Part shown: positions 20,923-31,544 of the stretch, piece by piece
How the letters are laid out: each line of letters begins with the position of its first letter
How positions within the stretch are numbered: the first letter of the stretch is position 1
Assembly: GCA_937923565.1 (NCBI GenBank)
Contig: CALDTX010000078.1
Location: 1-56,331 of the forward strand
Length of the DNA stretch: 56,331 bases
Direction of reading: 5' to 3'
Source of the DNA: an uncultured Granulosicoccaceae bacterium
Lineage (GTDB): Bacteria > Pseudomonadota > Gammaproteobacteria > Granulosicoccales > Granulosicoccaceae
Notes under the pieces: generated by a model
Seen by the model: the letters and a program-made list of their open reading frames with translations, nothing else
The model's database searches: none
Told to the model about the DNA's origin: nothing
Translations under genes and position numbers: made by a program

Positions 20923-22014
20923 CTACGTACTCTGAATTACAATATTCGGAAAGTTGGCGCTGTAATCTTTCGCCTGCCCAGCAAGTTTAGCCGCCGCTTT
21001 TCTGGCAATGCTTCGGTAAATCGCACTAGCACGACAATCAGGCTCTGCTACCACAGTAGGCTGACCGCTATCGGCTTGTTGGCGAATACGCATTTCCAAC
21101 GGCAGTGAGCCCAGCAGATCAACACCAGCATCACTGGCCATCACGCCACCGCCACCTTCTCCGAAAATAGGTTCTTCATGCTGGCAATTGCTGCAAATGT
21201 GGGTCGACATATTTTCAACAATGCCCAATATGGGAATATCCACCTTTTCAAACATCTTGAGGCCTTTGCGAGCATCCAGCAAAGCGATGTCCTGAGGCGT
21301 GGTAACAATGATCGCACCACTTACAGGCACTTTCTGCGCTAACGTTAGTTGCGTGTCTCCGGTGCCTGGCGGCAGGTCGATGAGCAGGTAGTCCAGGTCT
21401 CGCCACTTGGTGTCGTTGAGCAGCTGCTCAAGCGCTTGAGTCACCATGGGTCCACGCCAGATCATCGGGCTTTCTTCGTCAACCAGAAAACCGATCGACA
21501 TACACTGAACGCCGTAGTTTTCCATTGGCTCCAGGGTTTTGCCGTCTTCAGATTCTGGTTGCCCAGCCAGGCCCATCATGCGCGGCTGACTTGGCCCATA
21601 AATATCCGCGTCCAACAAACCAACTGATGCGCCCTCCGCGGCCAACGCTAAGGCCAAATTCACCGACGTTGTGGATTTGCCTACGCCACCTTTGCCCGAG
21701 GCAATCGCGATAATGTTTTTCACGTTGTCGAGCCGTTTTACCCCGTGCTGTACAGAATGAGCAATAATTTTGTGCTCAACAGTAATATCGGCGTTGCTTA
21801 CGCCGGCATTGTCGGCTAATTGCTGTTTTATATCGCTGATTAGCGTGTCGCGGTAACCTGCACAGGGGTAACCAAGCACCAGGGAAACGGAGACTTTATC
21901 GCCTGAAATTTCGACCTTTTTTACTGTTTTTCCAGCGCTCAGACTGACGCCTGTGTGCGGATCGATAAATTGGTCGAGCACCTGATCGATGTTGGTACGA
22001 GATAATTCTGACAT
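20923..22014 (-). CDS. apbC: Fe-S cluster carrier P-loop ATPase ApbC/Mrp
   Basis: A 363-residue cytoplasmic ATPase of the Mrp/NBP35 group that binds and transfers iron-sulfur clusters. Residues 5-90 are a MIP18/DUF59-like domain. The deviant Walker A motif GKGGVGKST is at 107-115, and the cluster-binding CSNC is near residue 270. The role fits the adjacent demand: rnfB and rnfC, a few kb away, encode Fe-S proteins. It is divergent from metG; the 160 bp between the two starts must contain both promoters. An upstream extension of the metG frame overlaps it and was rejected. Confidence 0.94.
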   Translation of the reverse strand: MSELSRTNIDQVLDQFIDPHTGVSLSAGKTVKKVEISGDKVSVSLVLGYPCAGYRDTLISDIKQQLADNAGVSNADITVEHKIIAHSVQHGVKRLDNVKNIIAIASGKGGVGKSTTSVNLALALAAEGASVGLLDADIYGPSQPRMMGLAGQPESEDGKTLEPMENYGVQCMSIGFLVDEESPMIWRGPMVTQALEQLLNDTKWRDLDYLLIDLPPGTGDTQLTLAQKVPVSGAIIVTTPQDIALLDARKGLKMFEKVDIPILGIVENMSTHICSNCQHEEPIFGEGGGGVMASDAGVDLLGSLPLEMRIRQQADSGQPTVVAEPDCRASAIYRSIARKAAAKLAGQAKDYSANFPNIVIQST

Positions 22015-22174
22015 GTTGCTACATAGCTCCCGAAACAGTGGGCTGTTAGACTACAAAAACGAACCCCCAACTATACACTTAAGCGCATGCAAACGCCGCT
22101 ACAATGGTAGCCAGAACAACCATGATTGGCCAAAACACCGAAAATGGCCGAAACAGCCTGAGAAAAAGTATCGT

Positions 22175-24217
22175 ATGACCCGAAAGATCCTAGTGACCAG
22201 CGCCCTGCCTTATGCCAATGGGCCTCTGCACATTGGTCACCTTATCGAATATATTCAAACTGACATTTGGGTGCGTTATCAGCGCCTTGCCGGCAATCAA
22301 TGCCAATGGGTCTGGGCTGACGACGCGCATGGCACCGCCATCATGCTGCGCGCCGAAAAGGAAGGCATCTCTCCTGAAACGTTGATCGACCGCATGAAAG
22401 TTGAGCATGAGCGCGACATAGAAGGCTTTTTGCTGTCTCCGGATAACTTCCACACGACACACTCAGAAGAAAACAAATACTGTGCTGAGCTCATGTACGA
22501 AAAGCTTCGCGATGCAGGCCACATTGTACGGCGCACCATCCAGCAGCTCTACGATGCAGAAAAAGAGATGTTTTTGCCCGATCGTTACGTTAAGGGCACC
22601 TGCCCGAACTGTAAATCACCGGATCAATATGGTGACAACTGCGAAGTGTGCAGCGCCACTTACGCCGCCATCGACCTGATCGACCCGGTTTCTCAGGTAT
22701 CCGGCGCCAAACCTGTACTCAAAGATTCTGAACAACTCTTTTTTGCGGCCAGTCACTTTACCGACATGCTAAAGGAATGGACCAGCGGCCCGGCTGTGCA
22801 AGACGAAATTGCCAACAAGCTTAAAGAGTGGCTTGATAATGGTTTGCACGATTGGGACATTTCCAGAAACTCACCCTACTTCGGTTTTGAAATACCCGAC
22901 GCCCCTGGCAAATATTTCTATGTCTGGCTGGACGCACCTATTGCCTATATGGCTAGCCACAAGCATCTGGCACAAAGAACCGGTGAAGACTACTTAAAAA
23001 CCTGGGAGCCAAACTCCGACGTTGAGCTGTATCACTTCATTGGTAAAGATATTTCCAACTTCCATTGCCTGTTCTGGCCGGCCATGCTCGAAGGTGCAGG
23101 TTTTCGCAAACCTACCGGTGTTTTCTGTCATGGTTTTTTGATGGTGGACGACGCCAAGATGTCGAAGTCCCGCGGTACCTCAGTTACAGCGGAAACCTGG
23201 CTAAAGTTTCTTAAACCCGAATACTTGCGCTACTACTATGCCACCAAGCTCAACAGTGGCATGGTCGATTTAAATTTAAACCTCGACGACTTCATTAATA
23301 GAGTTAATGCCGATTTAGTGGGCAAAGTGGTTAATATTGCCAGCCGCTGCGCCGGTTTTATTTCAAAGCAGTTCGACGGCAAACTTGCACCTGTGTATGC
23401 AGAGTCCTTACAAGCAGACTACGACCATTTTGTTAGCGCAAAAACCATTATTGGCGACTACTACGAACAGCGTGAATATGGCAAAGCGATGCGCGAAATA
23501 ATGTTATTGGCCGAACACGCCAATACCTACATTAACGACGAAGAGCCGTGGGTAAAAATTAAGGATGAAAATGCCCGTGATGAAGTACAACAGATTTGCA
23601 CAGCTGGCTTAAATTATTTTCGCATCATCATGACGTACCTTAGTCCGGTGCTTCCTGAGCTTGCGCAAAAAACAGAACAGTTTCTCAATACCCAGCTAAC
23701 GCTTGACGGATTAGCTCAGCCTTTGGTTGATCATAAAATAGAGAAGTTCAAACCGTTACTGACACGGGTTGAACGAACTCAGGTGGATAAAATCATAGAG
23801 GCCACGCGTGAAAGTGCTGAAGCATCAAGCGATGCTGGCAGCGTAGCTAGCGCCAGTAATAACAAAGAGGCGAGCCTTGAGCCTTTAAAGGCAGAAATCA
23901 GTATTGATGATTTTAGTAAAGTCGATTTACGCATTGCGACTATCGTTGATGCACAAGAAGTAAAAGGTGCCGACAAACTGGTGCAGCTTACACTCGACAT
24001 CGGTATAGAAAAGCGTAACGTTTTTGCCGGTATTAAATCGGCCTATGCCCCGGCAGACCTTATAGGCAGAAAAACGGTTATGGTTGCAAATCTTGCCCCA
24101 CGCAAAATGCGTTTTGGTTTATCCGAAGGCATGGTACTGGCAGCAGGACCAGGTGGCTCTGATTTATTCATACTCACCCCGGATGAAGGCGCAGACAATG
24201 GCATGCGCGTTAAGTAA
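22175..24217 (+). CDS. metG: Methionyl-tRNA synthetase
   Basis: A 680-residue class I synthetase charging tRNA-Met. HIGH is at residues 19-22 and KMSKS at 328-332. The zinc knuckle shows CPNC at 143-146 and CEVC about ten residues on. A C-terminal EMAP/Trbp111-type tRNA-binding domain fills the last 105 residues or so ([23 protein letters not shown]), joined by a Ser/Ala-rich linker. ATG 22175 gives [16 protein letters not shown], matching E. coli MetG (677 aa); a longer frame from 21989 would overlap apbC and adds 62 unrelated residues. A GAGAAA sequence serves as ribosome-binding site. Confidence 0.96.
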   Translation: MTRKILVTSALPYANGPLHIGHLIEYIQTDIWVRYQRLAGNQCQWVWADDAHGTAIMLRAEKEGISPETLIDRMKVEHERDIEGFLLSPDNFHTTHSEENKYCAELMYEKLRDAGHIVRRTIQQLYDAEKEMFLPDRYVKGTCPNCKSPDQYGDNCEVCSATYAAIDLIDPVSQVSGAKPVLKDSEQLFFAASHFTDMLKEWTSGPAVQDEIANKLKEWLDNGLHDWDISRNSPYFGFEIPDAPGKYFYVWLDAPIAYMASHKHLAQRTGEDYLKTWEPNSDVELYHFIGKDISNFHCLFWPAMLEGAGFRKPTGVFCHGFLMVDDAKMSKSRGTSVTAETWLKFLKPEYLRYYYATKLNSGMVDLNLNLDDFINRVNADLVGKVVNIASRCAGFISKQFDGKLAPVYAESLQADYDHFVSAKTIIGDYYEQREYGKAMREIMLLAEHANTYINDEEPWVKIKDENARDEVQQICTAGLNYFRIIMTYLSPVLPELAQKTEQFLNTQLTLDGLAQPLVDHKIEKFKPLLTRVERTQVDKIIEATRESAEASSDAGSVASASNNKEASLEPLKAEISIDDFSKVDLRIATIVDAQEVKGADKLVQLTLDIGIEKRNVFAGIKSAYAPADLIGRKTVMVANLAPRKMRFGLSEGMVLAAGPGGSDLFILTPDEGADNGMRVK

Positions 24218-24228
24218 GCTGCCAAGCA

Positions 24229-24252
24229 TTGTCTGCAAGGCTTTGCAAACAA
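24229..24252 (+). repeat. Short hairpin between metG and rnfA
   Basis: TTGT-C-TGCAA (24229-24238) pairs with TTGCA-A-ACAA (24243-24252) except for one mismatch. It lies 11 bp after the metG stop and ends 4 bp before the rnfA GTG, so it may attenuate read-through or affect rnfA translation. There is no U-tract. Confidence 0.3.
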
Positions 24253-24256
24253 TCAC

Positions 24257-24832
24257 GTGAGTGAATACTTACTCATACTGCTAGCGACGGTATTGGTCAA
24301 TAACGTAGTATTGACACAGTTTTTAGGGCTGTGTCCGTTTATGGGCGTGTCTCGCAGTTTCGATGGCGCCCTGGGCATGGGCCTGGCAACCACGTTCGTG
24401 CTTACGCTTGCATCAGCGCTTAGCTACCTGGTTAATCAGTTTGTTTTAGAGCCTCTCGATTTAACATACCTAAGAACACTAAGCTTTATTCTTGTTATCG
24501 CCATTGTTGTTCAATTTACTGAAATTACCATAAGACAAAAAAGCCCGTTACTGCATAAAGTGCTAGGCTTGTATTTACCGCTAATTACCAGTAACTGTGC
24601 TGTGCTTGGTGTCGCCTTGCTCAGTGCGCGCGAACACGATTCTTTGCTACATGCGCTTTGGTTTGGCTTTAGCGCTGCCATCGGCTTCACGCTTGTATTA
24701 TTGCTATACGCACTGCTACGAGAACGCATTGCACACGCAGACGTACCCGCACCATTTCAAGGTAGCGCTATCGCACTGATCATTGCCGGCATTATGTCAT
24801 TAGCGTTTTTAGGTTTTAGTGGGATGGCTTGA
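24257..24832 (+). CDS. rnfA: Electron transport complex subunit RnfA/RsxA
   Basis: A 191-residue inner-membrane subunit of the Rnf/Rsx complex, which couples electron flow between ferredoxin and NAD to ion movement, or in enterobacteria reduces SoxR. Six hydrophobic helices and the paired symmetric signatures [10 protein letters not shown] and [12 protein letters not shown] are seen; the Cys in each binds the intramembrane Fe-S centre shared with RnfE. The start is GTG at 24257 and the length (191-193) is standard. It is the first gene of rnfABCDGE and its stop overlaps the rnfB start. Confidence 0.95.
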   Translation: MSEYLLILLATVLVNNVVLTQFLGLCPFMGVSRSFDGALGMGLATTFVLTLASALSYLVNQFVLEPLDLTYLRTLSFILVIAIVVQFTEITIRQKSPLLHKVLGLYLPLITSNCAVLGVALLSAREHDSLLHALWFGFSAAIGFTLVLLLYALLRERIAHADVPAPFQGSAIALIIAGIMSLAFLGFSGMA

Positions 24833-25392
24833 TCCCAGTGGCAACCACCTTATTAACAGTTATCGTCTGCTTCGCCATTCTGTATATTGCAGGTGCATGG
24901 CTTACGCACATCCATTCTGCAGCCAACCAAAACAGTTCAGATAAACAACAATCCTTAATTAACACCGTAAACGAGCTATTACCTCAAACGCAGTGCGCAC
25001 AGTGCGGTTACCCGGGCTGTCGGCCTTATGCCGAAGCCATCGTAAAAAACGGCATCGACATAAACCTCTGCCCACCCGGTGGCGATCAAACCATAGAAGC
25101 TCTGGCTAACTTACTGGGCCAGCCCGTTATCCCGTTGAATACAGAAATGGGAGAAAACAAACCACCCCAAGTCGCTATTATTGTGGAGAAAGACTGCATT
25201 GGCTGTACCTTGTGTATTCAAGCTTGTCCGGTAGATGCCATTGTTGGCGCTGCTACCTTTATGCATACTGTGATAGAACAAGACTGTACAGGCTGTGAAC
25301 TGTGCTTGCCTCCTTGCCCCGTTGACTGCATAGAGCTAGTGCCCGGCAAAACTGGCATTTCGAATTGGGCTTGGCCGAAGCCAGCCTCATGA
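24829..25392 (+). CDS. rnfB: Electron transport complex subunit RnfB/RsxB
   Basis: A 187-residue ferredoxin-like subunit with one N-terminal membrane helix. A 4Fe-4S binding region CAQCGYPGC lies near residues 49-57, and two ferredoxin-type clusters follow: [14 protein letters not shown] near 123-136 and [14 protein letters not shown] near 153-166. It hands electrons between RnfC and the membrane subunits. Start choice is uncertain: TTG 24829 overlaps the rnfA stop by 4 bp (TTGA), while GTG 24838 is three codons later. I used the former because tight overlaps recur throughout this operon. Confidence 0.93.
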   Translation: MIPVATTLLTVIVCFAILYIAGAWLTHIHSAANQNSSDKQQSLINTVNELLPQTQCAQCGYPGCRPYAEAIVKNGIDINLCPPGGDQTIEALANLLGQPVIPLNTEMGENKPPQVAIIVEKDCIGCTLCIQACPVDAIVGAATFMHTVIEQDCTGCELCLPPCPVDCIELVPGKTGISNWAWPKPAS

Positions 25393-27023
25393 GCAAGCTG
25401 TTAAAAAAAATAGAGCGCGTGGTATTTAATCGCGGTAACAACGAAGCGCCTTTTAAATTTCATGGTGGGCTTGAGTTAGCGCCCAACAAACTCGGCCTGG
25501 ATAAAAGTATCCAAACAATTCCGCTGCCTAATGAACTTGTTATCCCGTTATTGAATTATCACAAGCAGTTACTCGAACCGGTGGTGTCGATCGGCGACCA
25601 CGTTCAAAAAGGACAATGGCTAGCCCATAACCTCCCTTGCCCTGCAAACGGTACAGTGCGCTGCCTCGAAGAACGCGAAGTCATGCAGGCGCAGCCTTTG
25701 TTAACGCAGTGTATCGTTATCGATGTTATTGTTAGTTCGAAAACGGCAATACCAAGCGGAACGTCACCTACAAACAACTGCAACACCATAAGCGGCTACA
25801 ACGACAACGATAATTCCACTAACAACTTATGGTTGGAGACATTACAGCAACATGGCTTAACAGGCTTAGGTGGTGCAGCATTCCCTACCGCAGCCAAGCT
25901 TCAGACATGGGTTAACGCAAATAATGCAAACACTAAGAAAGCGGTTAATACCTCACAGCTAGCAACATTAATTATTAATGCAGCTGAATGCGAGCCAAGC
26001 ATTGCTTGCGATGAAGCGTTAATGCAGGCACACGCCGATGAAATAGTAAAAGGCATCGAGCTTCTAAAAAACAGAGTGCAGTGCGAACGATGTGTTATCG
26101 CCATTGAGGACAGTAAGCCCCGCGCTATAGCGAAAATCAAGCTGGCATTAGAAAAGCAGCTTACAACCACCAAAACTGACACCCCAATTGAACTGCTCAC
26201 TATTCCAACTCGTTATCCCAGTGGGGCTGAATCTGTACTCATTAAAATCGTAACCGGCCAAAGTATTCCAAAGTCGAAGTTGCCCATTGATTTTGGTGTT
26301 GTTTGCCTGAATGTTGGAACCGCTTATGCTGTTTGGCAAAGTTATCAGGGCGAACCGTTAACATCGCGAATTATTTCCTTAACCGGACCAGCGATGCCAA
26401 ACCCATGCAATGTGCGCGTCAGTTTTGGCACGAGCATAGAACATGTACTTAAAAGCACTGGTAATGAGAGCGCGCTGAAAAACTACACAATTCGCGCCGG
26501 CGGGCCACTCACTGGTTTTCCAGTGCGGAACATGCAACTCCCTGTAAGCAGTAAAACGAATTGTATTAGCGCACACACATCAAATGCTTCTGCAACCGTC
26601 GCCCAGCCTTGTATACGCTGCAATGCCTGTGTGGACGTGTGCCCTGAATACCTATTACCTCAACAACTGCACTGGCATATCAGCGCTGCAAATTGGCAAC
26701 AAAGCAGAGCGCAAAACTTGTTCGATTGCATAGAGTGCGGATGCTGCGATGTAGTATGCCCTTCCAATATCGAACTCAGCAATTATTTCAGGTATGCAAA
26801 AGCTCAACTATTAGAACTGGACTGGCAAGAAGAGCAAGCTAAGATAGCGCAAATTCGCTATGAAAATAGAAACAAACGACTAGAAAGACTAAAAGCTGAA
26901 CGGGAAAAAGAAATAGCCTTCCGAAAATCAAAATTAGCGACAAAACCTGCACAGGGTGAGAATAACATTGCCGATGCTATTGCTCGCGCCAAGGCTCGGC
27001 AAAGGAACAAAAAGAAATCATGA
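25389..27023 (+). CDS. rnfC: Electron transport complex subunit RnfC/RsxC
   Basis: A 544-residue peripheral subunit binding NADH and FMN, with two 4Fe-4S clusters ([17 protein letters not shown] near residue 410 and [17 protein letters not shown] near 450). The [13 protein letters not shown] segment near residue 162 is the NADH/FMN-site signature. It lacks the long Ala-rich tail that takes E. coli RsxC to 740 residues, ending instead in a short Lys/Arg-rich helix. An Asn-rich low-complexity insert lies at about residues 125-150. ATG 25389 overlaps the rnfB stop (ATGA); the TTG start 24 bp upstream is not needed. Confidence 0.94.
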   Translation: MSKLLKKIERVVFNRGNNEAPFKFHGGLELAPNKLGLDKSIQTIPLPNELVIPLLNYHKQLLEPVVSIGDHVQKGQWLAHNLPCPANGTVRCLEEREVMQAQPLLTQCIVIDVIVSSKTAIPSGTSPTNNCNTISGYNDNDNSTNNLWLETLQQHGLTGLGGAAFPTAAKLQTWVNANNANTKKAVNTSQLATLIINAAECEPSIACDEALMQAHADEIVKGIELLKNRVQCERCVIAIEDSKPRAIAKIKLALEKQLTTTKTDTPIELLTIPTRYPSGAESVLIKIVTGQSIPKSKLPIDFGVVCLNVGTAYAVWQSYQGEPLTSRIISLTGPAMPNPCNVRVSFGTSIEHVLKSTGNESALKNYTIRAGGPLTGFPVRNMQLPVSSKTNCISAHTSNASATVAQPCIRCNACVDVCPEYLLPQQLHWHISAANWQQSRAQNLFDCIECGCCDVVCPSNIELSNYFRYAKAQLLELDWQEEQAKIAQIRYENRNKRLERLKAEREKEIAFRKSKLATKPAQGENNIADAIARAKARQRNKKKS

Positions 27024-28039
27024 GCCATGTAAGCGTTAATACAGCATTGGTGCGTAGTGAGTCACCTTCGGTACAGCGCGTAATGTTGCAGGTATTAGTG
27101 GCGTTGCTGCCTGGCATTGTTGCTCTATACTGGCTTACAGGGCCCGGCGTTTTACTCAATGTAGTGTTCGCTTGTTTCTTTGCAGTTATTCTTGAATGTA
27201 TGGTACTCGTGGTCCGAAAGAAATCGCTACATGGAGAGGGTACTGATTTAAGTATTGTGGTTGCAGCAAGCCTATTGGCGCTGTCAGTACCACCCACTTT
27301 ACCGTTCATGCATTTACTATTCGGTGTGCTTGTATTAGTACTTCTCGGTAAGCATGTATTCGGAGGCTTAGGTCAAAATCCTTTTAATCCGGCAATGGTG
27401 GCCTACGCAGCGCTGTTTATTTCCTTTCCTCAGTCGATGACGTTATGGTTCAACCCCACAGAGCTAACCAGCGTCAGCTTGCTGGACACTTTGAAATTTA
27501 AAACGGAAGTAGTTGGTCAAACATTAAGTCATTACCCCGCATGGGATGCCATTACAAAAGCAACTCCTTTAGAGCATCTGCGCACTTTAAAGCTAAATCA
27601 AGAAACAATTAGCGTAGAGCTGGCAAATCATACGGTTAGTCAGGCTCCCTGGATAATTGTCAGTGCCTGCTTTTTTATTGGTGGCGTTTATTTACTGTGG
27701 CGTAAAGTCATTCAGTGGCAAATACCGGTGACCGTTATCGCAAGTTTTGCCATTGTCAGCCTCGTGTGGGCAACTTTTGGAACTAACAGCATACCCAATA
27801 TTGGCTATTCTCTATTTTCGGGCGCCCTAATATTTGGTGCGTTTTTTATTGCAACCGATCCGGTGACAGCAGCAAGCAGTACAGCCGGAAGAATTGTTTA
27901 TGGCACTGGCATCGGTCTTTTAGCCTTTATTATTCGCTACTTTGGCGGTTACCCGGATGGGTTTGCTTTCGCAGTATTATTAATGAACTTGTGCGTTCCT
28001 ACAATTGACTACGCCGTGTTAAAACTGAGCCAACCATGA
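27020..28039 (+). CDS. rnfD: Electron transport complex subunit RnfD/RsxD
   Basis: A 339-residue inner-membrane subunit homologous to NqrB, with about ten hydrophobic helices and the GGLGQNPFNPAMV and DPVTAASS signatures. A covalently linked FMN is known in the family; the likely attachment site is Thr182 in ITKATPLEHL. Start and stop both use ATGA overlaps with rnfC and rnfG, so translation is coupled along the operon. Length is slightly below E. coli RsxD (352). Confidence 0.94.
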   Translation: MSHVSVNTALVRSESPSVQRVMLQVLVALLPGIVALYWLTGPGVLLNVVFACFFAVILECMVLVVRKKSLHGEGTDLSIVVAASLLALSVPPTLPFMHLLFGVLVLVLLGKHVFGGLGQNPFNPAMVAYAALFISFPQSMTLWFNPTELTSVSLLDTLKFKTEVVGQTLSHYPAWDAITKATPLEHLRTLKLNQETISVELANHTVSQAPWIIVSACFFIGGVYLLWRKVIQWQIPVTVIASFAIVSLVWATFGTNSIPNIGYSLFSGALIFGAFFIATDPVTAASSTAGRIVYGTGIGLLAFIIRYFGGYPDGFAFAVLLMNLCVPTIDYAVLKLSQP

Positions 28040-28677
28040 GCACAGTTAAGCCCCAGCGCAGCGGATTGTTACTTAGTGCTGCCGTACTAACGTGTACCTT
28101 ACTTATTATAACGGTACATTGGTTTAGTGAGCCAACCATCATAGCTGCGCAACAAAAACAACTAAACGAACTTTTGGATAACCTGCTACCCGCAAAGAGC
28201 GCAGACAACAACTTTAAAGACAATGTGGTTTTAATAGAGAGCGAGGCACTCGGAACACTGGATGCGCAACGCGTATACCGGGCAGAGCTAAACGGAGAAC
28301 CCAGTGGCGCAATAATTACAGCCGTTTCTACAATGGGCTATAGCGGAGATATTACACTGCTTATAGGCATTGAGTACAACGGCACAATACACGCTGTTCG
28401 CGTTTTGTCACACTCAGAAACACCTGGACTCGGCGATGTTATCGAGACCCAAAAAAGCGATTGGATATTTAAATTCGATCAATTACCCACAGCTGCGCTT
28501 ACCAACACCTACTGGGCCGTCAAGAAAAATGGCGGTGAGTTCGACCGAATAACGGGTGCCACCATTACCAGTAACGCTGTGATTAAAGCCGTTGAACGGG
28601 CGAGTTCTTGGTACCGGCTAAACCGTGATAACCTACACGGCAAAAAAAGTGTAAAGCTTAACCAAACCATCTTATAG
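28036..28677 (+). CDS. rnfG: Electron transport complex subunit RnfG/RsxG
   Basis: A 213-residue subunit with a single N-terminal membrane helix (residues about 10-32) and a periplasmic FMN-binding domain. The flavinylation motif ITGATITSNAV places the covalent FMN-phosphate threonine at about residue 178. SETPGLGD near residue 135 is also a conserved block. Flavinylation would need an ApbE transferase, which is not in this window. The start overlaps the rnfD stop; rnfE begins 13 bp after its stop. Confidence 0.94.
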   Translation: MSTVKPQRSGLLLSAAVLTCTLLIITVHWFSEPTIIAAQQKQLNELLDNLLPAKSADNNFKDNVVLIESEALGTLDAQRVYRAELNGEPSGAIITAVSTMGYSGDITLLIGIEYNGTIHAVRVLSHSETPGLGDVIETQKSDWIFKFDQLPTAALTNTYWAVKKNGGEFDRITGATITSNAVIKAVERASSWYRLNRDNLHGKKSVKLNQTIL

Positions 28678-28690
28678 GTTTAAACTTAAC

Positions 28691-29395
28691 TTGGAAAACA
28701 GCACTAACAGCAATAAATCCTTGTTGATAGAAGGTCTGTGGACTCAAAACCCCGGCCTGGTGAAATTGCTTGGACTGTGTCCGTTACTCGCTGTTAGCAA
28801 TTCCGCCGTTAACGCTATTGGTCTGGGAATAGCAACGCTATTTACCTTACTGGTATCCAACACGCTCGTTTCAGTGTTCAGACATCATATTCACACCGCT
28901 ATTCGCATCCCGCTTTATGTGCTTATCATTGCCACAACGGTGACCATCGTAGAACTGCTTATGCGCGCCTGGTTTCCAGGTATGTTCGCAGCGCTGGGTA
29001 TTTTTCTACCACTCATCGTGACCAACTGCCTAATCATTGGCAGAGCGGAGGCATTTGCATCAAGACAATCTGTAAAACAAGCGTTCATCGACGGACTGGC
29101 CATGGGGCTGGGATTTTTTGCAGTTTTATTGATACTCGGATCTGCCAGAGAAATCATAGGACAGGGAAGCTGGCTAAGTAATGCCAATTTGCTATTCGGC
29201 GATCTTGCAAGCACATGGAAAATAGAATTTTTTGATCGGAGCAATGGTGTGTTGTTAGCACTTCTACCTCCAGGTGCGTTTATTGGGCTGGGCCTGATGC
29301 TCGCCGTTAAAAATGCGATAGACGCATCATTAAAAACCAAACGCGATACCGTAGAATTGCTAAACCAGCGAAACAATCAACAGGCAAACACCTAG
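28691..29395 (+). CDS. rnfE: Electron transport complex subunit RnfE/RsxE
   Basis: A 234-residue inner-membrane protein related to RnfA, with about six helices and signatures LGLCPLLAVSNSAVNA and LPLIVTNCLIIGRAEAFA; the Cys in each block contribute to the intramembrane cluster. The start is TTG at 28691, preceded by no clear Shine-Dalgarno; no ATG or GTG further in would preserve the conserved LWTQNPGLVKLLGLCP region. It closes the rnf operon and is followed 3 bp later by the DUF1841 gene; nth, which usually follows, is absent. Confidence 0.93.
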   Translation: MENSTNSNKSLLIEGLWTQNPGLVKLLGLCPLLAVSNSAVNAIGLGIATLFTLLVSNTLVSVFRHHIHTAIRIPLYVLIIATTVTIVELLMRAWFPGMFAALGIFLPLIVTNCLIIGRAEAFASRQSVKQAFIDGLAMGLGFFAVLLILGSAREIIGQGSWLSNANLLFGDLASTWKIEFFDRSNGVLLALLPPGAFIGLGLMLAVKNAIDASLKTKRDTVELLNQRNNQQANT

Positions 29396-29398
29396 CGC

Positions 29399-29827
29399 AT
29401 GCTATTTACCCAAGACAGAAAAAGATTACGCGACATGTTTTGTAAAAGCTGGGCTAAATCCAAGCAAGATGCAGAACTGGAGCCATTAGAAAAACAAATT
29501 GTCAGCTTGCTACATGACCACCCTGAGTATCATGCACTACTGGAAAAACCCGATAGTGCAATAGATAAAGACTACACACCTGAACACGGTGAAATGAACC
29601 CCTTTCTGCACCTAAGCCTGCATTTAGCACTTCGAGAACAAGTAGGTACAGACCGACCTAAAGGCATTGCCAGTGTCACCCGATCGCTGTTACTCAAGCA
29701 TCAGGACGGACACACCGTAGAGCATATAATGATGGAAAAGCTGGCTGAAAATTTGTGGGAAGCTCAAAGCCTTGGCAGAACGCCCGATGAAATGGCTTAC
29801 TTAGAACAATTAAAACACCTAATTTAA
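29399..29827 (+). CDS. DUF1841 family protein
   Basis: A 142-residue cytoplasmic protein of unknown function with the conserved features of DUF1841: an FTQDRKRLRDMFCKSWAK start, a NPFLHLSLHLALREQ core and a C-terminal helix with HxxxHxxxExL-like spacing (HQDGHTVEHIMMEKLAE). The repeated His residues hint at metal binding but this is not established. It starts 3 bp after rnfE, so it is probably transcribed with the rnf operon; relatives are commonly found close to nth or rnf genes. Family call is good, function unknown. Confidence 0.85.
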   Translation: MLFTQDRKRLRDMFCKSWAKSKQDAELEPLEKQIVSLLHDHPEYHALLEKPDSAIDKDYTPEHGEMNPFLHLSLHLALREQVGTDRPKGIASVTRSLLLKHQDGHTVEHIMMEKLAENLWEAQSLGRTPDEMAYLEQLKHLI

Positions 29828-29875
29828 CGGCGATAGACGAGAATCTACCACCGTTACATTTTTAGTCTTTTTAAA
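29826..29875 (+). terminator. Likely intrinsic terminator of the rnf-DUF1841 operon
   Basis: AACGGCGATAGA (29826-29837) pairs with TCTACCACCGTT (29844-29855) with two mismatches around a 6-nt loop, then ACATTTTTAGTCTTTTTAA follows, giving two T-runs. It starts at the stop codon of the DUF1841 gene and lies between convergent genes. Confidence 0.6.
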
Positions 29876-31316
29876 GCTCCACACCTAACGCTTTAATAGA
29901 CTCCATTGTCACACCACCTTCAGCCAGCTTATTTTTCTTCTGGAATTTTTGTAGCGCTGATAACGTTCCCTGACCAAGCACACCGTCTATTGATCCCGGA
30001 GCGTATCCATTTTTAGCCAATGCAGTTTGTAAGCGAGCAATGATATCGCCATTGGTGTTGGTTTCGCACAATACCGACATCCATTCAAAGCGAGCGTCTG
30101 AAACTTTAATACGCTTTTCAACAGTGCCATTAACAGGCGGAACCACTGAAGAAACACTGGTTGCATCACTGACCAAACTGCTCACTTCAATCGACTCGTA
30201 AGTAGCGGGCACTTTTGTACGCGTGTAAGCGCCTGCAGTTTTAACCACACTGCGCTCATAGGCAATTTCCTTTGCAGGTATTGACCGATGACAAACGGTC
30301 CTACCGGTAGGCTTTCCGTTGGCAGCGTTCTCAGAGCGCTTCTTTAACCACAAATAACCGCCTGCTTGTGCAATTTGCTCTTTGCTCATCGTTTTAAACT
30401 GCGCCGCTACCGGAGAACGCTTTTCTTTAGCATCCGCTTCAAGCTTCTCAATTTCCAAGGTTTTGTACACCGCTTTTTCAACCACACTGGTAACTAGAGG
30501 TTTTGTAGCAACAACTTCTGTTTCGATAGTTTCATAAACCGGTGGAACATCAACCAAACACATGATTTCGCCACTTAGGTTGTCAATGCGCTGAATGGGA
30601 CCTGTGCCCTTCTTCCAAACTTTACTGGCCGCTTCAACCATGACTTTCTCTTGGGCAGTCTTATAAACGGCAGGAACTTCAACCAATCGCTTATACATAG
30701 GCTTAATCAACACGCTTTCAGTTGCCTTTCGAAACTTCGCAGCCACAACTTCAAGTTTTTCGGTTGCTTCACTAATTAGTACTTTATTGGGAACTTGTTT
30801 GGTTACATCCGCTCGGTAGTGCTCATACAGGCAGCTACCCACTGGCAAATCGTCGAGCTTGATACCTGCAACACTGATATCGCGCTTTTCTCCGGCACTC
30901 ATTGGAATGTCGCTTTCGAGCGAATCTCGAACCCATAGCGTTTTCGCAGGAGATACGATGAATTTGTCTTTCTCGACAGCTATTTCGGGCTGAACAGCCA
31001 CAAGCTCTGAAGACGCATCACGAACGAGTACATCTTTACTCTTCAATTCAAATTTTGCAGGTGTTATTTGAAACCGTTCAGTGCCCTGTTTGACCAACAC
31101 ACTGACCGCTTCGGTCTTGTATTTCGCGGGTACACTTACCTTCGCATAACATTCACCACTTTTCGCAGGTGGCAGTAAATTGCCAACACCATCCGCAATT
31201 GATGATTCATTGACGTTACTGTTCGCTGCATAGGAAGTCGCGCTAATTGCAAAAAATCCGCATAAAACAACCGGCACACTCGCATAAAGCCGAGTTTTGT
31301 AGCAATTCTTAGCCAT
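29871..31316 (-). CDS. Exported peptidoglycan-binding protein with degenerate internal repeats
   Basis: A 481-residue exported protein. The signal peptide is about residues 1-31, ending SYA before ANSN. The mature part is built of many degenerate units of the form (V)PAxYKT...VLVxxA (for example VPAKYKTEAVSVLVK, VPAVYKTAQEKVMVEA, VPPVYETIETEVVA, VPATYESIEVSSLV), each predicted beta-rich. The last 60 residues are a PG_binding_1 domain (IIARLQTALAKNGYAPGSID, GTLSALQKFQKKN). It is divergent from a gene for an L,D-transpeptidase, so a shared role in cell-wall remodelling is likely. ATG 31316 gives a standard signal peptide; the ATG 15 bp upstream adds MEFYI. The function of the repeats is unknown. 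Confidence 0.8.
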   Translation of the reverse strand: MAKNCYKTRLYASVPVVLCGFFAISATSYAANSNVNESSIADGVGNLLPPAKSGECYAKVSVPAKYKTEAVSVLVKQGTERFQITPAKFELKSKDVLVRDASSELVAVQPEIAVEKDKFIVSPAKTLWVRDSLESDIPMSAGEKRDISVAGIKLDDLPVGSCLYEHYRADVTKQVPNKVLISEATEKLEVVAAKFRKATESVLIKPMYKRLVEVPAVYKTAQEKVMVEAASKVWKKGTGPIQRIDNLSGEIMCLVDVPPVYETIETEVVATKPLVTSVVEKAVYKTLEIEKLEADAKEKRSPVAAQFKTMSKEQIAQAGGYLWLKKRSENAANGKPTGRTVCHRSIPAKEIAYERSVVKTAGAYTRTKVPATYESIEVSSLVSDATSVSSVVPPVNGTVEKRIKVSDARFEWMSVLCETNTNGDIIARLQTALAKNGYAPGSIDGVLGQGTLSALQKFQKKNKLAEGGVTMESIKALGVEL

Positions 31317-31544
31317 TATATAAAACTCCAATACTTATGTTTACCCCGCTTTTACGCAAGGTGTTAGATCAGCAATAGAAAGAACTATGCCAAAACAAAT
31401 GTAAGGTAATTCTCATTTCTACGTAACACTCGTTAAGGATTCCCCTATCAAGACGCTCTGAAGATAGCTGCCTTAGTTCTAGCCATTCCATGTTCGTTTT
31501 GGTCAGCAGTGCCCGGCAAAAACACAACAAAATTCAGACTTCGA

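Noticed and set aside
21989-22174. 62-residue N-terminal extension of MetG
   Set aside because: It overlaps apbC, is polar and unlike MetG; ATG 22175 gives the conserved start and correct length.
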